Under the pieces are notes generated by a model that saw nothing but the letters and a program-made list of their open reading frames with translations, ran no database searches and was not told the DNA's origin. A DNA stretch of 64,000 bases from Oscillospiraceae bacterium (GTDB taxonomy: Bacteria; Bacillota; Clostridia; Saccharofermentanales; Saccharofermentanaceae). Both the position numbers and the translations under genes were made by a program. This document shows positions 1-9,478 of this stretch, one piece after another (within the stretch, counting starts at the first letter, position 1; each line of letters opens with the position of its first letter). The DNA lies in NCBI GenBank assembly GCA_902764825.1, contig CACWXL010000005.1:124001-188000 (forward strand). Reading direction: 5' to 3'.

Positions 1-496
1 CGCACTTCTCTTTTACATTCTTGAAGATATCTTCAGTAATGATGTCGTACTTATTAAGTCCTGTCTCAACACTGTTGCCGGGATCGATTACGATGTACTT
101 TGAATAATAAAGTACGCTCTCGAGCTGCTTAACTGTGAGGTCAAGCAGTGTGCCGATCTTTGAAGGCTGTGTCTTGAAGTACCAGATGTGAGATACAGGT
201 GTAGCAAGCTGGATGTGTCCGAGTCTCTCACGGCGAACTGTGTTCTTTGTGACTTCGACTCCGCACTTGTCGCAGATCATGCCCTTGAATCTGATCTTCT
301 TGTACTTACCGCAGCGGCATTCCCAAGACTTTGTAGGTCCGAAGATCTTTTCGCAGAAAAGACCATCGACCTCAGGTCTCTGAGTACGATAGTTGATGGT
401 CTCAGGCTTCTTTACTTCGCCGTGTGACCAGCTCTTGATAACCTCAGGAGATGCAAGCTGAATACTTATTTTTGTAAGATGATTCTGATCATTCAT
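1..496 (-). CDS. rpoC: RNA polymerase beta' subunit, N-terminal part (runs off window)
   Basis: This is the first 165 codons of the largest catalytic subunit of RNA polymerase; the rest lies beyond the window edge. Reading the minus strand from the ATG at 496, the protein begins [20 protein letters not shown] and continues with [10 protein letters not shown]. The four zinc-ligand cysteines of the beta' zipper/zinc domain are at residues 60, 62, 75 and 78 (CRCGK and CDKCGVEV), followed by RRERLGHI. The start is supported by an AAAGGAG Shine-Dalgarno a few bases upstream, lying in the 18-base gap after the rpoB stop. Order rpoB-rpoC is the usual bacterial arrangement, so both are read from the rpoB promoter. 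Identification is secure; only the length is unknown. Confidence 0.97.
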   Translation of the reverse strand, partial: MNDQNHLTKISIQLASPEVIKSWSHGEVKKPETINYRTQRPEVDGLFCEKIFGPTKSWECRCGKYKKIRFKGMICDKCGVEVTKNTVRRERLGHIQLATPVSHIWYFKTQPSKIGTLLDLTVKQLESVLYYSKYIVIDPGNSVETGLNKYDIITEDIFKNVKEKC

Positions 497-514
497 ATCT
501 ATCTTTTATCTCCT

Positions 515-3500
515 TTACATGTCTTCGTCATCGCCAGCGAAATCGTCAGCAAAGTCGCCGTCTTCTTCCTTGATGTTTCCGAGCTCATCAGCCTCTACGA
601 AGCCTTCGCTGAAGATATCGGAAGGAGACTCTGCATCTTCACCGTCGAGTGAAGCTCTTGTTGTCTCATCCATCTCGCTGTATGTGTCGAATGACTGTCT
701 GTCCTCAGCAATATATTCCTTATCGTCTGTATATGTGCGGACATCAAGTGCCAACGCCTTAAGCTCGTTAACAAGGACATTGAAGGACTCAGGGATACCC
801 GGTTCAGGAATGTTCTTGCCGCGGATGATGGCGTCATATGTCTTTGAACGGCCTTCGATATCGTCGGACTTAACAGTGAGGATCTCCTTAAGAGTATGAG
901 CAGCACCGTAAGCTTCGAGTGCCCAAACTTCCATCTCACCGAATCTCTGTCCGCCGAACTGGGCTTTACCGCCCAAAGGCTGCTGTGTAACGAGTGAGTA
1001 AGGTCCTGTGGATCTTGCGTGCATCTTGTCGTCAACAAGGTGGTGCAGCTTCATGTAATACATGATACCTACTGTTACTCTGTTCTCGAAAGGCTCACCC
1101 GTACGTCCGTCGTAAAGGACTGTCTTACCGTCCTTATCGATGCCTGCGAGCTCGAAAGCATCAGCGATGTCGTTCTCGTTTGCACCGTCGAATACAGGTG
1201 TTGCGATCTTCCAGTTGAGTGCCTTGGCAGCACGGCCGAGGTGAACCTCGAGGAGCTGACCGATGTTCATACGGGAAGGAACGCCCAACGGGTTCAAGCA
1301 GATATCGAGTGTTGTACCGTCAGGTAAGAAAGGCATATCCTCTTCAGGAAGTACTCTGGAGACAACACCCTTGTTTCCGTGACGTCCTGCCATCTTGTCG
1401 CCGATGGAGAGCTTTCTCTTCTGAGCGACATAAACGCGGACTCTCTTATCTACACCGTTCTTGAGGTTGCCGTTTGTATCCTTTGTGGAAACAACAACGT
1501 CAACGACTACGCCGGAACCGCCGTGAGGAACGCGCTTTGAAGTATCCTTAACTTCTCTTGCTCTCTCGTTGAAGATTGCCTTATAAAGTCTCTCTTCTGC
1601 TGTCTGGTCTGTCTCACCCTTAGGGGAAACCTTACCGACAAGGATGTCTCCGTCCTTAACTTCGGCACCGATCATTACGATACCGTTCTCATCAAGGTTG
1701 GAGAGAGCGTCGTCACTTACGTTCGGAACTTCTCTTGTGATCTGCTCAGCACCGAGCTTTGTCTCACGTGCTTCGCACTCATGCTCTTCGATATGGATAG
1801 ATGTATAAACATCATCTCTTACGATTCTCTCATTTACGAGAACAGCGTCCTCGTAGTTATAACCTTCCCATGTCGTGAATCCGATGAGAACGTTACGTCC
1901 GAGAGCAAGCTCACCATTGTCTGTAGCAGGACCGTCTGCGATAGTATCGCCGGCCTTTACCTTGTCGCCTATGGCAACGATAGGACGCTGGTTGATGCAT
2001 GTGCTCTGGTTGGATCTCTGATACTTAGCGAGCATGTAGGTGTCTACTGTGCCCTCAGCTGTTGTAACTTCGATCTTGTCTGATGCAACGAAGGATACGA
2101 CACCGTCGTGGGATGCAACGATGCATACGCCGGAGTCCTTAGCTGCACGGTATTCCATACCTGTTCCGATGATAGGTGCCTCAGGCTTGATGAGAGGTAC
2201 TGCCTGACGCTGCATGTTGGAGCCCATGAGGGCACGGTTAGCGTCGTCGTTACCAAGGAACGGGATAAGTGATGTGGATACGGATACGAGCTGCTTAGGA
2301 GATACGTCCATGTAGTCGACCTGTTCAGGGTCAAGCTGCAGGAACTGGTCTAAGTAACGGCATACGATCTTCTTGCCGATGAAACGGCCGTCCTCATCGA
2401 TAGGCTCGTTAGCCTGAGCGATGTTGAACTCGTCCTCTTCGTCAGCAGACATGTAAACAACTTCGTCAGTAACTCTTAAGTTCTCCTTATCGAACTTTCT
2501 GTAAGGAGTCTCGATGAAACCGTACTTGTTGATACGTGCATAGATAGCCAGGGACGTCATAAGACCGATGTTCTGACCTTCCGGTGTCTCGATCGTACAC
2601 ATACGTCCATAGTGTGTAGGGTTGATATCACGGACTTCCATTGAAGCTCTCTCACGGGAGATACCGCCGGGGCCCAAAGCTGAAAGTCTTCTCTTGTTCG
2701 TAAGCTCTGCTAACGGGTTGTTCTGGTCAGCAAAAGCTGAGAGCTGTGATGATCCGAAGAACTCTCTGAATGCAGCGCTCAAAGGTCTTGTGTTAACGAG
2801 GCTTGTAGCCGTAACAACTTCGCCTTCCTTGCTGGAGATCTGAGAGATCCTGTCTCTTGTATTCTTCTCGACTCTCTGGATACCTGTACGGAGCTGGTTC
2901 TGAAGGAGCTCGCCTACAGACTTGACTCTACGGTTGCCCAAGTGGTCGATGTTGTCGATTCTGCCGACGCCTCTGTGGAGTCCGATGTAGTAGGAAACGA
3001 ATGCATAGATATCGTCAACTGTGAGGTTTCTGGGCATAAGGTCTTCCTTACGCTCAGCCATTGCAGCCTCGAGTCTGGAAGCAATGTCTGTCTTGCTCTC
3101 AGCCTTGACCTGCTCGATGATCTCTCTCAAGATGCTTGCTCTAACCTTCTCGTTAATGCCTGTTCTTGCGAGATCGAACTTCTTGAACTCAGTCTTTGTG
3201 ATGCTGTTTGCGATGAAAGCCTCAGCGTCAACTCTGCCGTTGCCGATGACCTTGAGAGGTACATCCTCGAACTCATCCTCATCTGCTGCGCGAACGAGCT
3301 TTCTGGGGAAGATCTGAACGGCCATAACGCCGGAATCTTCGATCTTGGCTGCGATCTCTTCTGTGATAACGGTGTTCTTCTTGCAGATGAGCTCACCGTC
3401 TTCGGTAACTACGTTGTCAGCTGTCTTGCTTCCGATGATTCTTGCGGAAAGCTCGAACTTCTTGTTGACCTTGTAGATACCTACTCTCTCGAGGTCGTAT

Positions 3501-4459
3501 CTTAAAGAATCGAAATATGTCTTGTTAAGGATGTTCTTCGCATTATCAACTGTGAAGGGCTCGTTGTTACGAACCTTCTTGAAGAACTCCTGGAATGCTG
3601 CTGTCTGAGGATCAGAAGCATTTCTTGTCTCGTCCTTCTCAAGTGTCATTCTGAGGCACTCTTCATCACCGAACATGTTGATGATGTCCTCGTCAGTAAC
3701 GAGGCCTAAGCATCTCAGGAATACCGAGAGGGAGATCTTGTGGGATTTATCTACGACGATGTAGATAAGGTTGTATTCGTCAGGATCGTTGTTTGCGTCG
3801 GGAGCGCCTGCAGCCTTAAGAGCTCTCTCCTTGGCATTGAGCTTGCTCTCCTTCTCATCTTCTTCGATGAGGATCCATGAACCTCTGTAAGGGATAAGTT
3901 CTGCAGAAAGCAATCTGTTGCCCATCTTTGATCTCATCTCGGAATAGTAAGCTCCGGGAGATCTTACGATCTGATTGATTACTACACGCTCAGCGCCGTT
4001 GACAATAAATGTACCCTGATCAGTCATGATAGGGAAATTGCCGACGAAAGCTGTCTCGTCAGTAACTGTTCCGTCAATCTTGTTATGGAGTCTGAGCTGG
4101 ATGCTCAAGGGTGCTGCATAGTTACTGTCGTTCTTCTTGCAGCTGTCAATAATTGCGGACTTGGAAAGCTTAACGGGAGCCTTGGACTCCTTACTCTTCT
4201 TACCCTTGCCGTCCTTCTCCTTGCCTGTGGGATCACAGGGATTCTCAGAATCGAAAATCTTACCGACAAAATAGACTTCGTACTTGCCCTGATCATCAGT
4301 AATCGGAGATACTTCATCGAAGATCTGCTGCATACCTTCGTCGATGAACCACTGATAAGACTGCTTCTGGTTCTCGATAAGGTTAGGCACCTCAATTACT
4401 TCTTTGATCTTGGAATACGACTGTCGCTCTGTCTTGCCTTGTTTTACGGAATGGACCAT
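515..4459 (-). CDS. rpoB: RNA polymerase beta subunit
   Basis: Complete beta subunit of RNA polymerase, 1314 residues, somewhat longer than the roughly 1180-1240 usual in Firmicutes. The extra length comes partly from a Lys/Ser/Gly-rich insertion near residues 80-95 and an acidic C-terminal tail ending [10 protein letters not shown]. Conserved blocks include [37 protein letters not shown] and [20 protein letters not shown]. The rifampicin pocket departs from the common sequence: where E. coli has Gln513, Met515 and His526, this protein has Ala575, Ala577 and Asn588. The ATG at 4459 has a GAGGTG ribosome site. It is followed 18 bases later by rpoC. Unlike many Firmicutes, no rplJ/rplL precede it; it has its own promoter next to trpG. 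Function is certain; the resistance implication is inference. Confidence 0.98.
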   Translation of the reverse strand: MVHSVKQGKTERQSYSKIKEVIEVPNLIENQKQSYQWFIDEGMQQIFDEVSPITDDQGKYEVYFVGKIFDSENPCDPTGKEKDGKGKKSKESKAPVKLSKSAIIDSCKKNDSNYAAPLSIQLRLHNKIDGTVTDETAFVGNFPIMTDQGTFIVNGAERVVINQIVRSPGAYYSEMRSKMGNRLLSAELIPYRGSWILIEEDEKESKLNAKERALKAAGAPDANNDPDEYNLIYIVVDKSHKISLSVFLRCLGLVTDEDIINMFGDEECLRMTLEKDETRNASDPQTAAFQEFFKKVRNNEPFTVDNAKNILNKTYFDSLRYDLERVGIYKVNKKFELSARIIGSKTADNVVTEDGELICKKNTVITEEIAAKIEDSGVMAVQIFPRKLVRAADEDEFEDVPLKVIGNGRVDAEAFIANSITKTEFKKFDLARTGINEKVRASILREIIEQVKAESKTDIASRLEAAMAERKEDLMPRNLTVDDIYAFVSYYIGLHRGVGRIDNIDHLGNRRVKSVGELLQNQLRTGIQRVEKNTRDRISQISSKEGEVVTATSLVNTRPLSAAFREFFGSSQLSAFADQNNPLAELTNKRRLSALGPGGISRERASMEVRDINPTHYGRMCTIETPEGQNIGLMTSLAIYARINKYGFIETPYRKFDKENLRVTDEVVYMSADEEDEFNIAQANEPIDEDGRFIGKKIVCRYLDQFLQLDPEQVDYMDVSPKQLVSVSTSLIPFLGNDDANRALMGSNMQRQAVPLIKPEAPIIGTGMEYRAAKDSGVCIVASHDGVVSFVASDKIEVTTAEGTVDTYMLAKYQRSNQSTCINQRPIVAIGDKVKAGDTIADGPATDNGELALGRNVLIGFTTWEGYNYEDAVLVNERIVRDDVYTSIHIEEHECEARETKLGAEQITREVPNVSDDALSNLDENGIVMIGAEVKDGDILVGKVSPKGETDQTAEERLYKAIFNERAREVKDTSKRVPHGGSGVVVDVVVSTKDTNGNLKNGVDKRVRVYVAQKRKLSIGDKMAGRHGNKGVVSRVLPEEDMPFLPDGTTLDICLNPLGVPSRMNIGQLLEVHLGRAAKALNWKIATPVFDGANENDIADAFELAGIDKDGKTVLYDGRTGEPFENRVTVGIMYYMKLHHLVDDKMHARSTGPYSLVTQQPLGGKAQFGGQRFGEMEVWALEAYGAAHTLKEILTVKSDDIEGRSKTYDAIIRGKNIPEPGIPESFNVLVNELKALALDVRTYTDDKEYIAEDRQSFDTYSEMDETTRASLDGEDAESPSDIFSEGFVEADELGNIKEEDGDFADDFAGDDEDM

Positions 4460-4604
4460 TGTTAACGAATCACCTCACACAAAGCTTAAAAACACATGGT
4501 TTAAGCGGTTTCTTGGTTGAAAAGCATTTTTATTTACCATAAAAATCCTCTTCCGTCAAGAGAAATAGGCATAGTTGCCCAAACCCATTACGACGCAGTA
4601 AAGA

Positions 4605-4633
4605 ATTATATAGAAGGAAACAATTTTTGTCAA
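4605..4633 (-). promoter_or_regulatory. rpoBC promoter, perfect sigma-A consensus
   Basis: On the minus strand a TTGACA -35 box (4628-4633) and a TATAAT -10 box (4605-4610) are separated by exactly 17 bases. Transcription should start near 4598, giving rpoB a leader of about 140 bases. This is the best sigma-A promoter in the window and fits a highly expressed gene. No riboswitch or L10-binding structure was recognised in the leader. Confidence 0.88.
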
Positions 4634-4680
4634 CAACTTTTTTCGTGCAGCGTGGGGCAAATCTGTTATATATCAAATAA

Positions 4681-4721
4681 GATAACCCCTCAGGGCCAGC
4701 AAAAGGCCGGGAGGGGTCATC
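4681..4721 (-). terminator. Intrinsic terminator after trpG
   Basis: An inverted repeat (GATAACCCCTC at 4681-4691 and GAGGGGTCATC at 4711-4721, with an inner GGCC/GGCC pair) lies just beyond the trpG stop. Read on the minus strand the stem is followed by a T-rich stretch. It separates trpEG from the rpoB promoter. Confidence 0.8.
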
Positions 4722-4744
4722 TTAAGGTTATGCCGCGTAATCAA

Positions 4745-5311
4745 TCAACAATTGGAAAGGAAGTTCTCCAGCATTTTCCTGCCGTCCGGTGTCAGGATCG
4801 ACTCGGGATGGAACTGGACGCCGTAGATCGGATAGTCACGGTGCTTTACGGCCATGACCTCGCCGTCGTCGGCAACGGCTGTTATCTGCAGGCACTCCGG
4901 GATGGTATCGCGGTCTGCAGCAAGCGAGTGATAACGTGCGACTTTGGTGTGTTCGCCTATTCCCCTGAACAGGGGGCACAGAGCGTAGAGCCCGACATCG
5001 GACTGCTTGCCGTGCATCAGGCGCTCAGCATAAGTGATCGTGGCGCCATATGCCTTGCAGATCGCCTGGTGACCCAAGCAGACGCCCAGGATCGGGATGT
5101 CATGGATCGAGGCTGCAACTTCACAGATGATGCCTGCGTCCTCCGGCCTGCCGGGACCGGGCGATAAGATGATGCGGTCAGGCGCAAGAGCCCGGATCTC
5201 TTCTACCGTCATCTCGTCATTTCTTATGACCTTAATGTCGGGATCTATCTCACCTATCATCTGATAGAGGTTATATGAAAAGCTGTCATAGTTATCTATA
5301 AGAAGAATCAT
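4745..5311 (-). CDS. trpG: Anthranilate synthase glutamine amidotransferase subunit (TrpG/PabA)
   Basis: A 188-residue class I glutamine amidotransferase that releases ammonia from glutamine for the TrpE subunit. Visible motifs are the N-terminal MILLIDNYDSFSYNL, the oxyanion segment SPGPGRPEDAG, the nucleophile elbow GVCLGHQ (catalytic Cys) and the His-Glu pair in GVQFHPES near the C-terminus. The length is standard. Only two bases separate its ATG from the trpE stop, so the two are co-translated, which favours the tryptophan rather than the folate (PabA) role, although a dual-use enzyme is possible because the family does not separate cleanly on motifs. Expression follows the T-box upstream of trpE. 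Confidence 0.95.
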   Translation of the reverse strand: MILLIDNYDSFSYNLYQMIGEIDPDIKVIRNDEMTVEEIRALAPDRIILSPGPGRPEDAGIICEVAASIHDIPILGVCLGHQAICKAYGATITYAERLMHGKQSDVGLYALCPLFRGIGEHTKVARYHSLAADRDTIPECLQITAVADDGEVMAVKHRDYPIYGVQFHPESILTPDGRKMLENFLSNC

Positions 5312-5313
5312 GC

Positions 5314-6774
5314 TTATACCTCCTCTGCGAGCGACAAGGAATTGAGAACGGCTCTGGCCTTATTGAGGCACTCTTCGTATTCTTTCTCAGGTACCGAATC
5401 GGCTACTATTCCGGCGCCGCTTCTTACAAAGACCTTACCGTTCTTTTTGTAAGCGATGCGGATGGCAATGCATGTATCCATGTTGCCCGTAAAGTCGATA
5501 TAGCCTATGGCTCCGCCGTATATTCCGCGCTTGTTGTTTTCGAGCTCTCCTATGAGCTGGCATGCACGGATCTTCGGAGCGCCGGACAGGGTTCCTGCAG
5601 GAAGAACGGCCTCAACGGCATCCAGAGCGTCGTGCTTCGAATCGATCTTTCCGCGGACGGTGGAACCGATATGCATGACGTGTGAATAACGCTCGATGCT
5701 CCTGAGCTTCTCAACTTCAACAGAGCCGAATTCACTGATCTTGCCCAGGTCGTTGCGGCCTAGGTCGACTAACATGTTGTGCTCGGCAAGCTCTTTCTCA
5801 TCGGCAAGAAGCTCTTCTTCAAGCCTCCTGTCCTCTTCCTCCGTCTTGCCTCTGGGCCTTGTGCCCGCAAGAGGGAATGTGTGAAGGATCCCGTCTTCGA
5901 GCTTGACCAGGGTCTCCGGAGAAGCACCAGCCACTTCGACGTCCGTGCCGGCGAAATAGAACATATAAGGAGAAGGATTAATAGTTCTTAATAATCTGTA
6001 AGTATTAAGAAGGCTTCCTTCATAAGGCGCGGAAAGGCGGTTTGAGAGAACTATCTGGAAGATGTCGCCCTCGCGGATGTAGTTCTTGGCCTTCTCGACC
6101 ATGGCGCAGTATTCTTCGCGGGAGAACAGGGGCGTAACGTCTCCGAGGAGTCTGCCTGCCGGATCGTCTGCCTTTTCGCCGTTCTTAAGAAGGTCTATGA
6201 GGGATTCCAGTTCTTCAACAGCTTCCCTGTAGCCTGCATCCACGTCCTCTAAGGACATATTTGATATGAGGATGAGCTTCTGCCTTACGTGGTCAAATGC
6301 TATGACCTTGTCGAAAAGCATGAGGTCGACGTCCTTGAAGTTCTCTTCGTCAATAACGTCGCATTTTGCCGTGGGTTCGGCATAGGTCAGGTAGTCGTAT
6401 GAGAAATAGCCGACCAGACCGCCCGTGAAGGAAGGCAGATAATCAAGTCTGGGGCTTCTGAACTTAGACATGATCTCTCTGATGATCTTTGAAGGGTCAT
6501 CGGTCTTCTCTGTCTTGTCACCGTATGTGATCTCGCCGTTTATGCAGGTGATCTCGAGCTTCGGGTCGAAGCCTAAGAAAGTATATCTGCCCCATCGTTC
6601 GTTAGCCCATGCAGATTCAAGCAGATATGCATGTGTTGACGCATTCTTTAAGATGCGGATAGTCTCGATGGGCGTCGTGAAATCTGAGAGGATCTCGCAG
6701 CTTACGGGCACTACATCGTACTTGCCTTCAGCAGCAAAAGCTCTGACTTCTTCGATTGACGGTACTACTTTCAT
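5314..6774 (-). CDS. trpE: Anthranilate synthase component I
   Basis: A 486-residue chorismate-utilising enzyme that, with TrpG, makes anthranilate from chorismate and ammonia, the first step to tryptophan. The N-terminal domain contains AYLLESA, the LLES-type feedback tryptophan-binding motif. The C-terminal domain carries the family signatures IFQIVLSNRL, SPETLVKL, GTRPRG, DLGRNDLG and GTLSGAPKIRA. The start is placed at the ATG at 6774 because GGAGG sits eight bases upstream; a GTG nine bases earlier overlaps that ribosome site. The gene follows a T-box leader, and the other trp genes are not in the window. PabB is an alternative, but the LLES motif, the Trp-specifying leader and paired trpG favour TrpE. 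Confidence 0.95.
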   Translation of the reverse strand: MKVVPSIEEVRAFAAEGKYDVVPVSCEILSDFTTPIETIRILKNASTHAYLLESAWANERWGRYTFLGFDPKLEITCINGEITYGDKTEKTDDPSKIIREIMSKFRSPRLDYLPSFTGGLVGYFSYDYLTYAEPTAKCDVIDEENFKDVDLMLFDKVIAFDHVRQKLILISNMSLEDVDAGYREAVEELESLIDLLKNGEKADDPAGRLLGDVTPLFSREEYCAMVEKAKNYIREGDIFQIVLSNRLSAPYEGSLLNTYRLLRTINPSPYMFYFAGTDVEVAGASPETLVKLEDGILHTFPLAGTRPRGKTEEEDRRLEEELLADEKELAEHNMLVDLGRNDLGKISEFGSVEVEKLRSIERYSHVMHIGSTVRGKIDSKHDALDAVEAVLPAGTLSGAPKIRACQLIGELENNKRGIYGGAIGYIDFTGNMDTCIAIRIAYKKNGKVFVRSGAGIVADSVPEKEYEECLNKARAVLNSLSLAEEV

Positions 6775-6813
6775 AAAAGTCACCTCCGGTTCTCATCTTT
6801 TGCCGGAGGCAAT

Positions 6814-7104
6814 AAAAAACGCCCTCTGACAAAAGATCTTCTGATCTTTTAGTCAAGGACGAATACTCTTTATATCCGCGGTGCCACCTTGATTCACGAT
6901 CTGACTCGTGCGCTTAGCAAGATACAAACATATCTCCGGCCTCTTACGCGTGCCTCACGTCGCAATATACTTGGGGATCTGCCCTTTCCTCTGCGCCCTC
7001 CGGAGTCCATTCACTAAAAGGCCCTTGCTACCCGGATCTCACCATCCCGGACTCTCTTTGAACGGTTCCTTAAAGTTACTCACTCTCCGTCAACGGTTTA
7101 AACT
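6814..7104 (-). promoter_or_regulatory. T-box leader, tryptophan specifier (UGG)
   Basis: A tRNA-sensing attenuator ahead of trpEG. On the minus strand the conserved T-box AGGTGGCACCGCGGA lies at 6875-6889. It is followed by a long terminator stem whose arms centre on GACTAAAAGATC and GATCTTTTGTC (6814-6861), ending in a run of T. Stem I shows AGTA, AGAGAG and the distal-loop element GGATGGTGAGA. The specifier is read as TGG at 7007-7009, framed by the usual GAA before and A after. Uncharged tRNA-Trp should stabilise the antiterminator and switch on trpEG. The T-box itself is certain; the specifier assignment is by pattern. Confidence 0.93.
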
Positions 7105-7110
7105 GACATA

Positions 7111-7139
7111 AAAATACTATAGCATTGGTGGGTTGTCAA
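7111..7139 (-). promoter_or_regulatory. Promoter of the trpEG T-box transcript
   Basis: On the minus strand TTGACA (7134-7139) is followed after 17 bases by TATTTT (7111-7116). This places the transcript start near 7104, directly ahead of stem I of the T-box. The -35 is perfect and the -10 is four of six. Confidence 0.65.
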
Positions 7140-7259
7140 TCATAAATGGAAAAGCGGTGTTGTTAATCGGCCGCGTGGACTCCCGGTTAAAGATTTGTTG
7201 CTTCAGACCGGGGACTCGAAAACCTGACCCCGCAGCGCACTAAAACCTCACACCGCAGA
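7140..7259. other. Intergenic stretch with no recognised element
   Basis: Together with the T-box leader this makes a gene-free stretch of about 540 bases. Between the trpE promoter and the next terminator I see no open frame with a ribosome site and no clear repeat. Confidence 0.5.
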
Positions 7260-7294
7260 AAAGAAAATAAGGGCTGCCCTATTAGAGCAGCCCC
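7260..7294 (-). terminator. Intrinsic terminator after lipoprotein gene
   Basis: GGGCTGCCC and GGGCAGCCC-type arms (7271-7293) form a strong GC-rich hairpin. On the minus strand it is followed by TTATTTTCTTTT, a good termination tail for the lipoprotein gene ending at 7325. Confidence 0.85.
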
Positions 7295-7324
7295 CGTAAT
7301 GTTTAAACTCAATTGCCCGTTTTA

Positions 7325-8266
7325 TCAGGGAATGTAAGTCATGTCGATTTCTTCAAATTCGTTGTTCTTGAAGCCGAATTCGATCCTGTTGCTGTTGTAG
7401 AACTTTGTGCCCTTCTTTGTCCAACCCATCTTGTCGTAAACATTTGTGCTGGTCTCGTTGTGGTAAGGCTTTTCTGTAGGTTCACCGGAGTTAGCCTTAA
7501 GTTCTTCCATTGTGAGAGTGAAAGGGAAATCAAAAGAAACCATTGTCTGCTTTTTGCCTTCGTCACGCTGGATCTTGAAAAGGATCTGATTGACATAGCA
7601 TTCACTCATGGGCTTGCCGGAATCTGTCTCGTTAAATACTTCGATCCAGAAATAGCAGCCCTTTGCATCGAGTTTGATCTTAATGTAACCGGACTGATAG
7701 TGAGACTTAACGTTGTTGGAGAAGTTATCAGACTCTCCATCCTCGAAAGGAACGCCGTCATCTACAAGATCCTGAAGTGTTGTCTTGCCGAGCGTGTACT
7801 TCTTGCCGTTGATGTAGAAGTTCATCTCGTCGAAGTTAACATACTTAGCACCGGAGGGATTGGGAGCAGGTGTGCTGCCGTCAGTTCCGTCACCGGAAGT
7901 CTCGGTGGTTGTTGTAGGTGCCTCTGTTGTAGTTGTTGTGGGATCCTCAGTAGTTGTTGTCGTAGGATCTTCTGTAGTAGTTGTTGTAGGTGCGCTCAAT
8001 TCCTTGTCGTCGAACTCGAACTCGTCGGGAGTCTTAGCGTTCCATGTAACTGTTACCTCAAGAGTACCGTCCTTGGAGATGAGTACCCACTCTGCTTCCT
8101 TCTCATCCTTGGAGATATCCTCGGAATCAACTTTGAAGTCCAGATCGTATTCTTCAGCTGCTGCCTTCTTAACATCGCTCTTGGAAGGTACTTCGACCTT
8201 CTTTGCGCAAGAAGCGATTCCAAGGATCATAGCAACACCGAGAATAAGTGCCATTACTTTCTTCAT
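7325..8266 (-). CDS. Putative lipoprotein with Thr-rich linker, paralogue A
   Basis: A 313-residue exported lipoprotein of unknown function. The signal peptide MKKVMALILGVAMILGIASC ends in a lipobox with the lipidated Cys at residue 20. An N-terminal domain (about 21-90) contains VEVPSKSDVKKAAAEE and LEVTVTWNAK. A low-complexity linker of TTTTTEDP units (about 92-120) joins it to a C-terminal domain starting KYVNFDEMNFYINGKKYTLG. It is the sister of the next gene upstream: both are 313 residues, closely alike in both domains, but with different linkers. The ATG has AGGAGG seven to eight bases upstream. Each copy has its own terminator, so they appear to be separate units. Surface location is inferred; no enzymatic motif was seen. 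Confidence 0.85.
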   Translation of the reverse strand: MKKVMALILGVAMILGIASCAKKVEVPSKSDVKKAAAEEYDLDFKVDSEDISKDEKEAEWVLISKDGTLEVTVTWNAKTPDEFEFDDKELSAPTTTTTEDPTTTTTEDPTTTTTEAPTTTTETSGDGTDGSTPAPNPSGAKYVNFDEMNFYINGKKYTLGKTTLQDLVDDGVPFEDGESDNFSNNVKSHYQSGYIKIKLDAKGCYFWIEVFNETDSGKPMSECYVNQILFKIQRDEGKKQTMVSFDFPFTLTMEELKANSGEPTEKPYHNETSTNVYDKMGWTKKGTKFYNSNRIEFGFKNNEFEEIDMTYIP

Positions 8267-8334
8267 GAAATATTCCTCCTATTCCGAATATCAAACAATA
8301 ACATAACATATTGTAAGTAAAATTTGAATAAATA

Positions 8335-8368
8335 TATGAAAAGACCGCCTCAAGCTGAGACGGTCTTC
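8335..8368 (-). terminator. Intrinsic terminator after paralogue B
   Basis: Arms AAGACCG and CGGTCTT around 8341-8367 give a stem of about ten pairs. On the minus strand it ends in TTTTCATATATTT. It lies between the two paralogous lipoprotein genes and terminates the upstream one. Confidence 0.85.
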
Positions 8369-8390
8369 GGTAATTCAACTTAACTTCCTA

Positions 8391-9332
8391 TCAAGGAATG
8401 TATGTCATGTAGAATGTTGAGAGCTTGCTGTTGTAGAACTCGAACTTATATCTGTTTCTGTTCATGAACTTTGTGCTCTGCTTTGTGTACTCAAGGTAGT
8501 CAGCAACGAACTTAGGATCATCCTCATTGTGGTAAGGCTTCTCTGTAGGCTCGCCTGAATTTGCCTTAAGATCTTCGACTGTCAAAGTCTCGAAGGGGAA
8601 GTCGAATGTGAGAACATTCTGTGATTCCTTCGAAGAAGAGAGTGCAGAAACATAGATCTCATTTACATAGCATTCGTTCATCGGCTTGCCTGCATCTGTG
8701 TCGTTGAATACATAAACAGATACGTTCCAGCCGTCAGCGATCTTAAGCTTGATGGGAGCAGACTGATACTTTGACTTAAGGTTGTTCTTGGCATCGTCGA
8801 GCTCGCCGTCCTTGAAAGGAACGCCGTCATCGATAAGATCCTGAAGTGTTGTCTTGCCGAGTGTGTACTTCTTGCCGTTGACATAGAAGTTCATCTCGTC
8901 GAAGTTAACATACTTTGCGCCGGTGGGATTAGGTGCAGCCGTAGCGCCTGTCTCATTGCCGGAAGCTTCTGTTGTTGCTTCAGTTGTTGCCTCTGTTGTA
9001 GCCTCAGTAGTAGCATCTGTCTCTTCAGTTGTTACTGCGGGCTCTGTCTCTGTTGCTTCAGGGTGCTCTTCAGAATCGAACTCGAACTCATCAGGATTCT
9101 TAGCGTTCCATGTAACTGTAACTTCGAGGGAACCGTCCTTGGAGATCAATACCCACTCAGCTTCCTTCTCGTCATCGGATACGTCCTCGGAATCAACCTT
9201 GAACTCCATGTCGAACTCTTCTGCTGCAGCCTTCTTAACATCGCTCTTGGAAGGTACTTCAACCTTCTTTGCGCAAGCAGCAATTCCGAGCATCATTGTA
9301 AGGCCCAGAATAAGTGCTAAAACTTTTTTCAT
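8391..9332 (-). CDS. Putative lipoprotein with TEAT-repeat linker, paralogue B
   Basis: A 313-residue lipoprotein, tandem paralogue of the gene at 7325. The start is the ATG at 9332, where AGGAGG lies nine bases upstream; an ATG at 9350 overlaps the ribosome site itself. The signal peptide ends LGIAAC with the lipidated Cys at residue 20. Residues 21-90 are nearly identical in pattern to the paralogue (AKKVEVPSKSDVKKAAAEE). The linker is instead built of TEAT repeats, about residues 100-123. The C-terminal domain begins KYVNFDEMNFYVNGKKYTLG. Conserved domains around diverged linkers suggest the linker acts only as a spacer through the wall. Function is unknown. Confidence 0.85.
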   Translation of the reverse strand: MKKVLALILGLTMMLGIAACAKKVEVPSKSDVKKAAAEEFDMEFKVDSEDVSDDEKEAEWVLISKDGSLEVTVTWNAKNPDEFEFDSEEHPEATETEPAVTTEETDATTEATTEATTEATTEASGNETGATAAPNPTGAKYVNFDEMNFYVNGKKYTLGKTTLQDLIDDGVPFKDGELDDAKNNLKSKYQSAPIKLKIADGWNVSVYVFNDTDAGKPMNECYVNEIYVSALSSSKESQNVLTFDFPFETLTVEDLKANSGEPTEKPYHNEDDPKFVADYLEYTKQSTKFMNRNRYKFEFYNSKLSTFYMTYIP

Positions 9333-9411
9333 TGGAATTATCCTCCTCATCCAAATCGATTATAAAAATCTTTTTAATAATATGCCTAAAAAAACATATG
9401 AGACAGTTGTC

Positions 9412-9450
9412 AGAATAAATAAAAAGCACCACCCTGTAAGAGTGGTGCTT
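9412..9450 (-). terminator. Intrinsic terminator after SurA-like gene
   Basis: AGCACCAC and GTGGTGCT arms (9425-9449) form a perfect eight-pair stem. On the minus strand it is followed by TTTTTATTTATT. It lies just downstream of the stop at 9479. Confidence 0.9.
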
Positions 9451-9478
9451 GTTTATATTTATTACTTTAAATAAACAA

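Noticed and set aside
2942-3505. Long open frame antisense to rpoB, and similar ones opposite trpE, the fab genes, glf, the SufB-like gene and the lipoproteins (for example 7313-8320, 18192-19154, 25862-26596, 39454-40383)
   Set aside because: All are mirror frames of strongly supported genes on the other strand and have no ribosome site or family motif.
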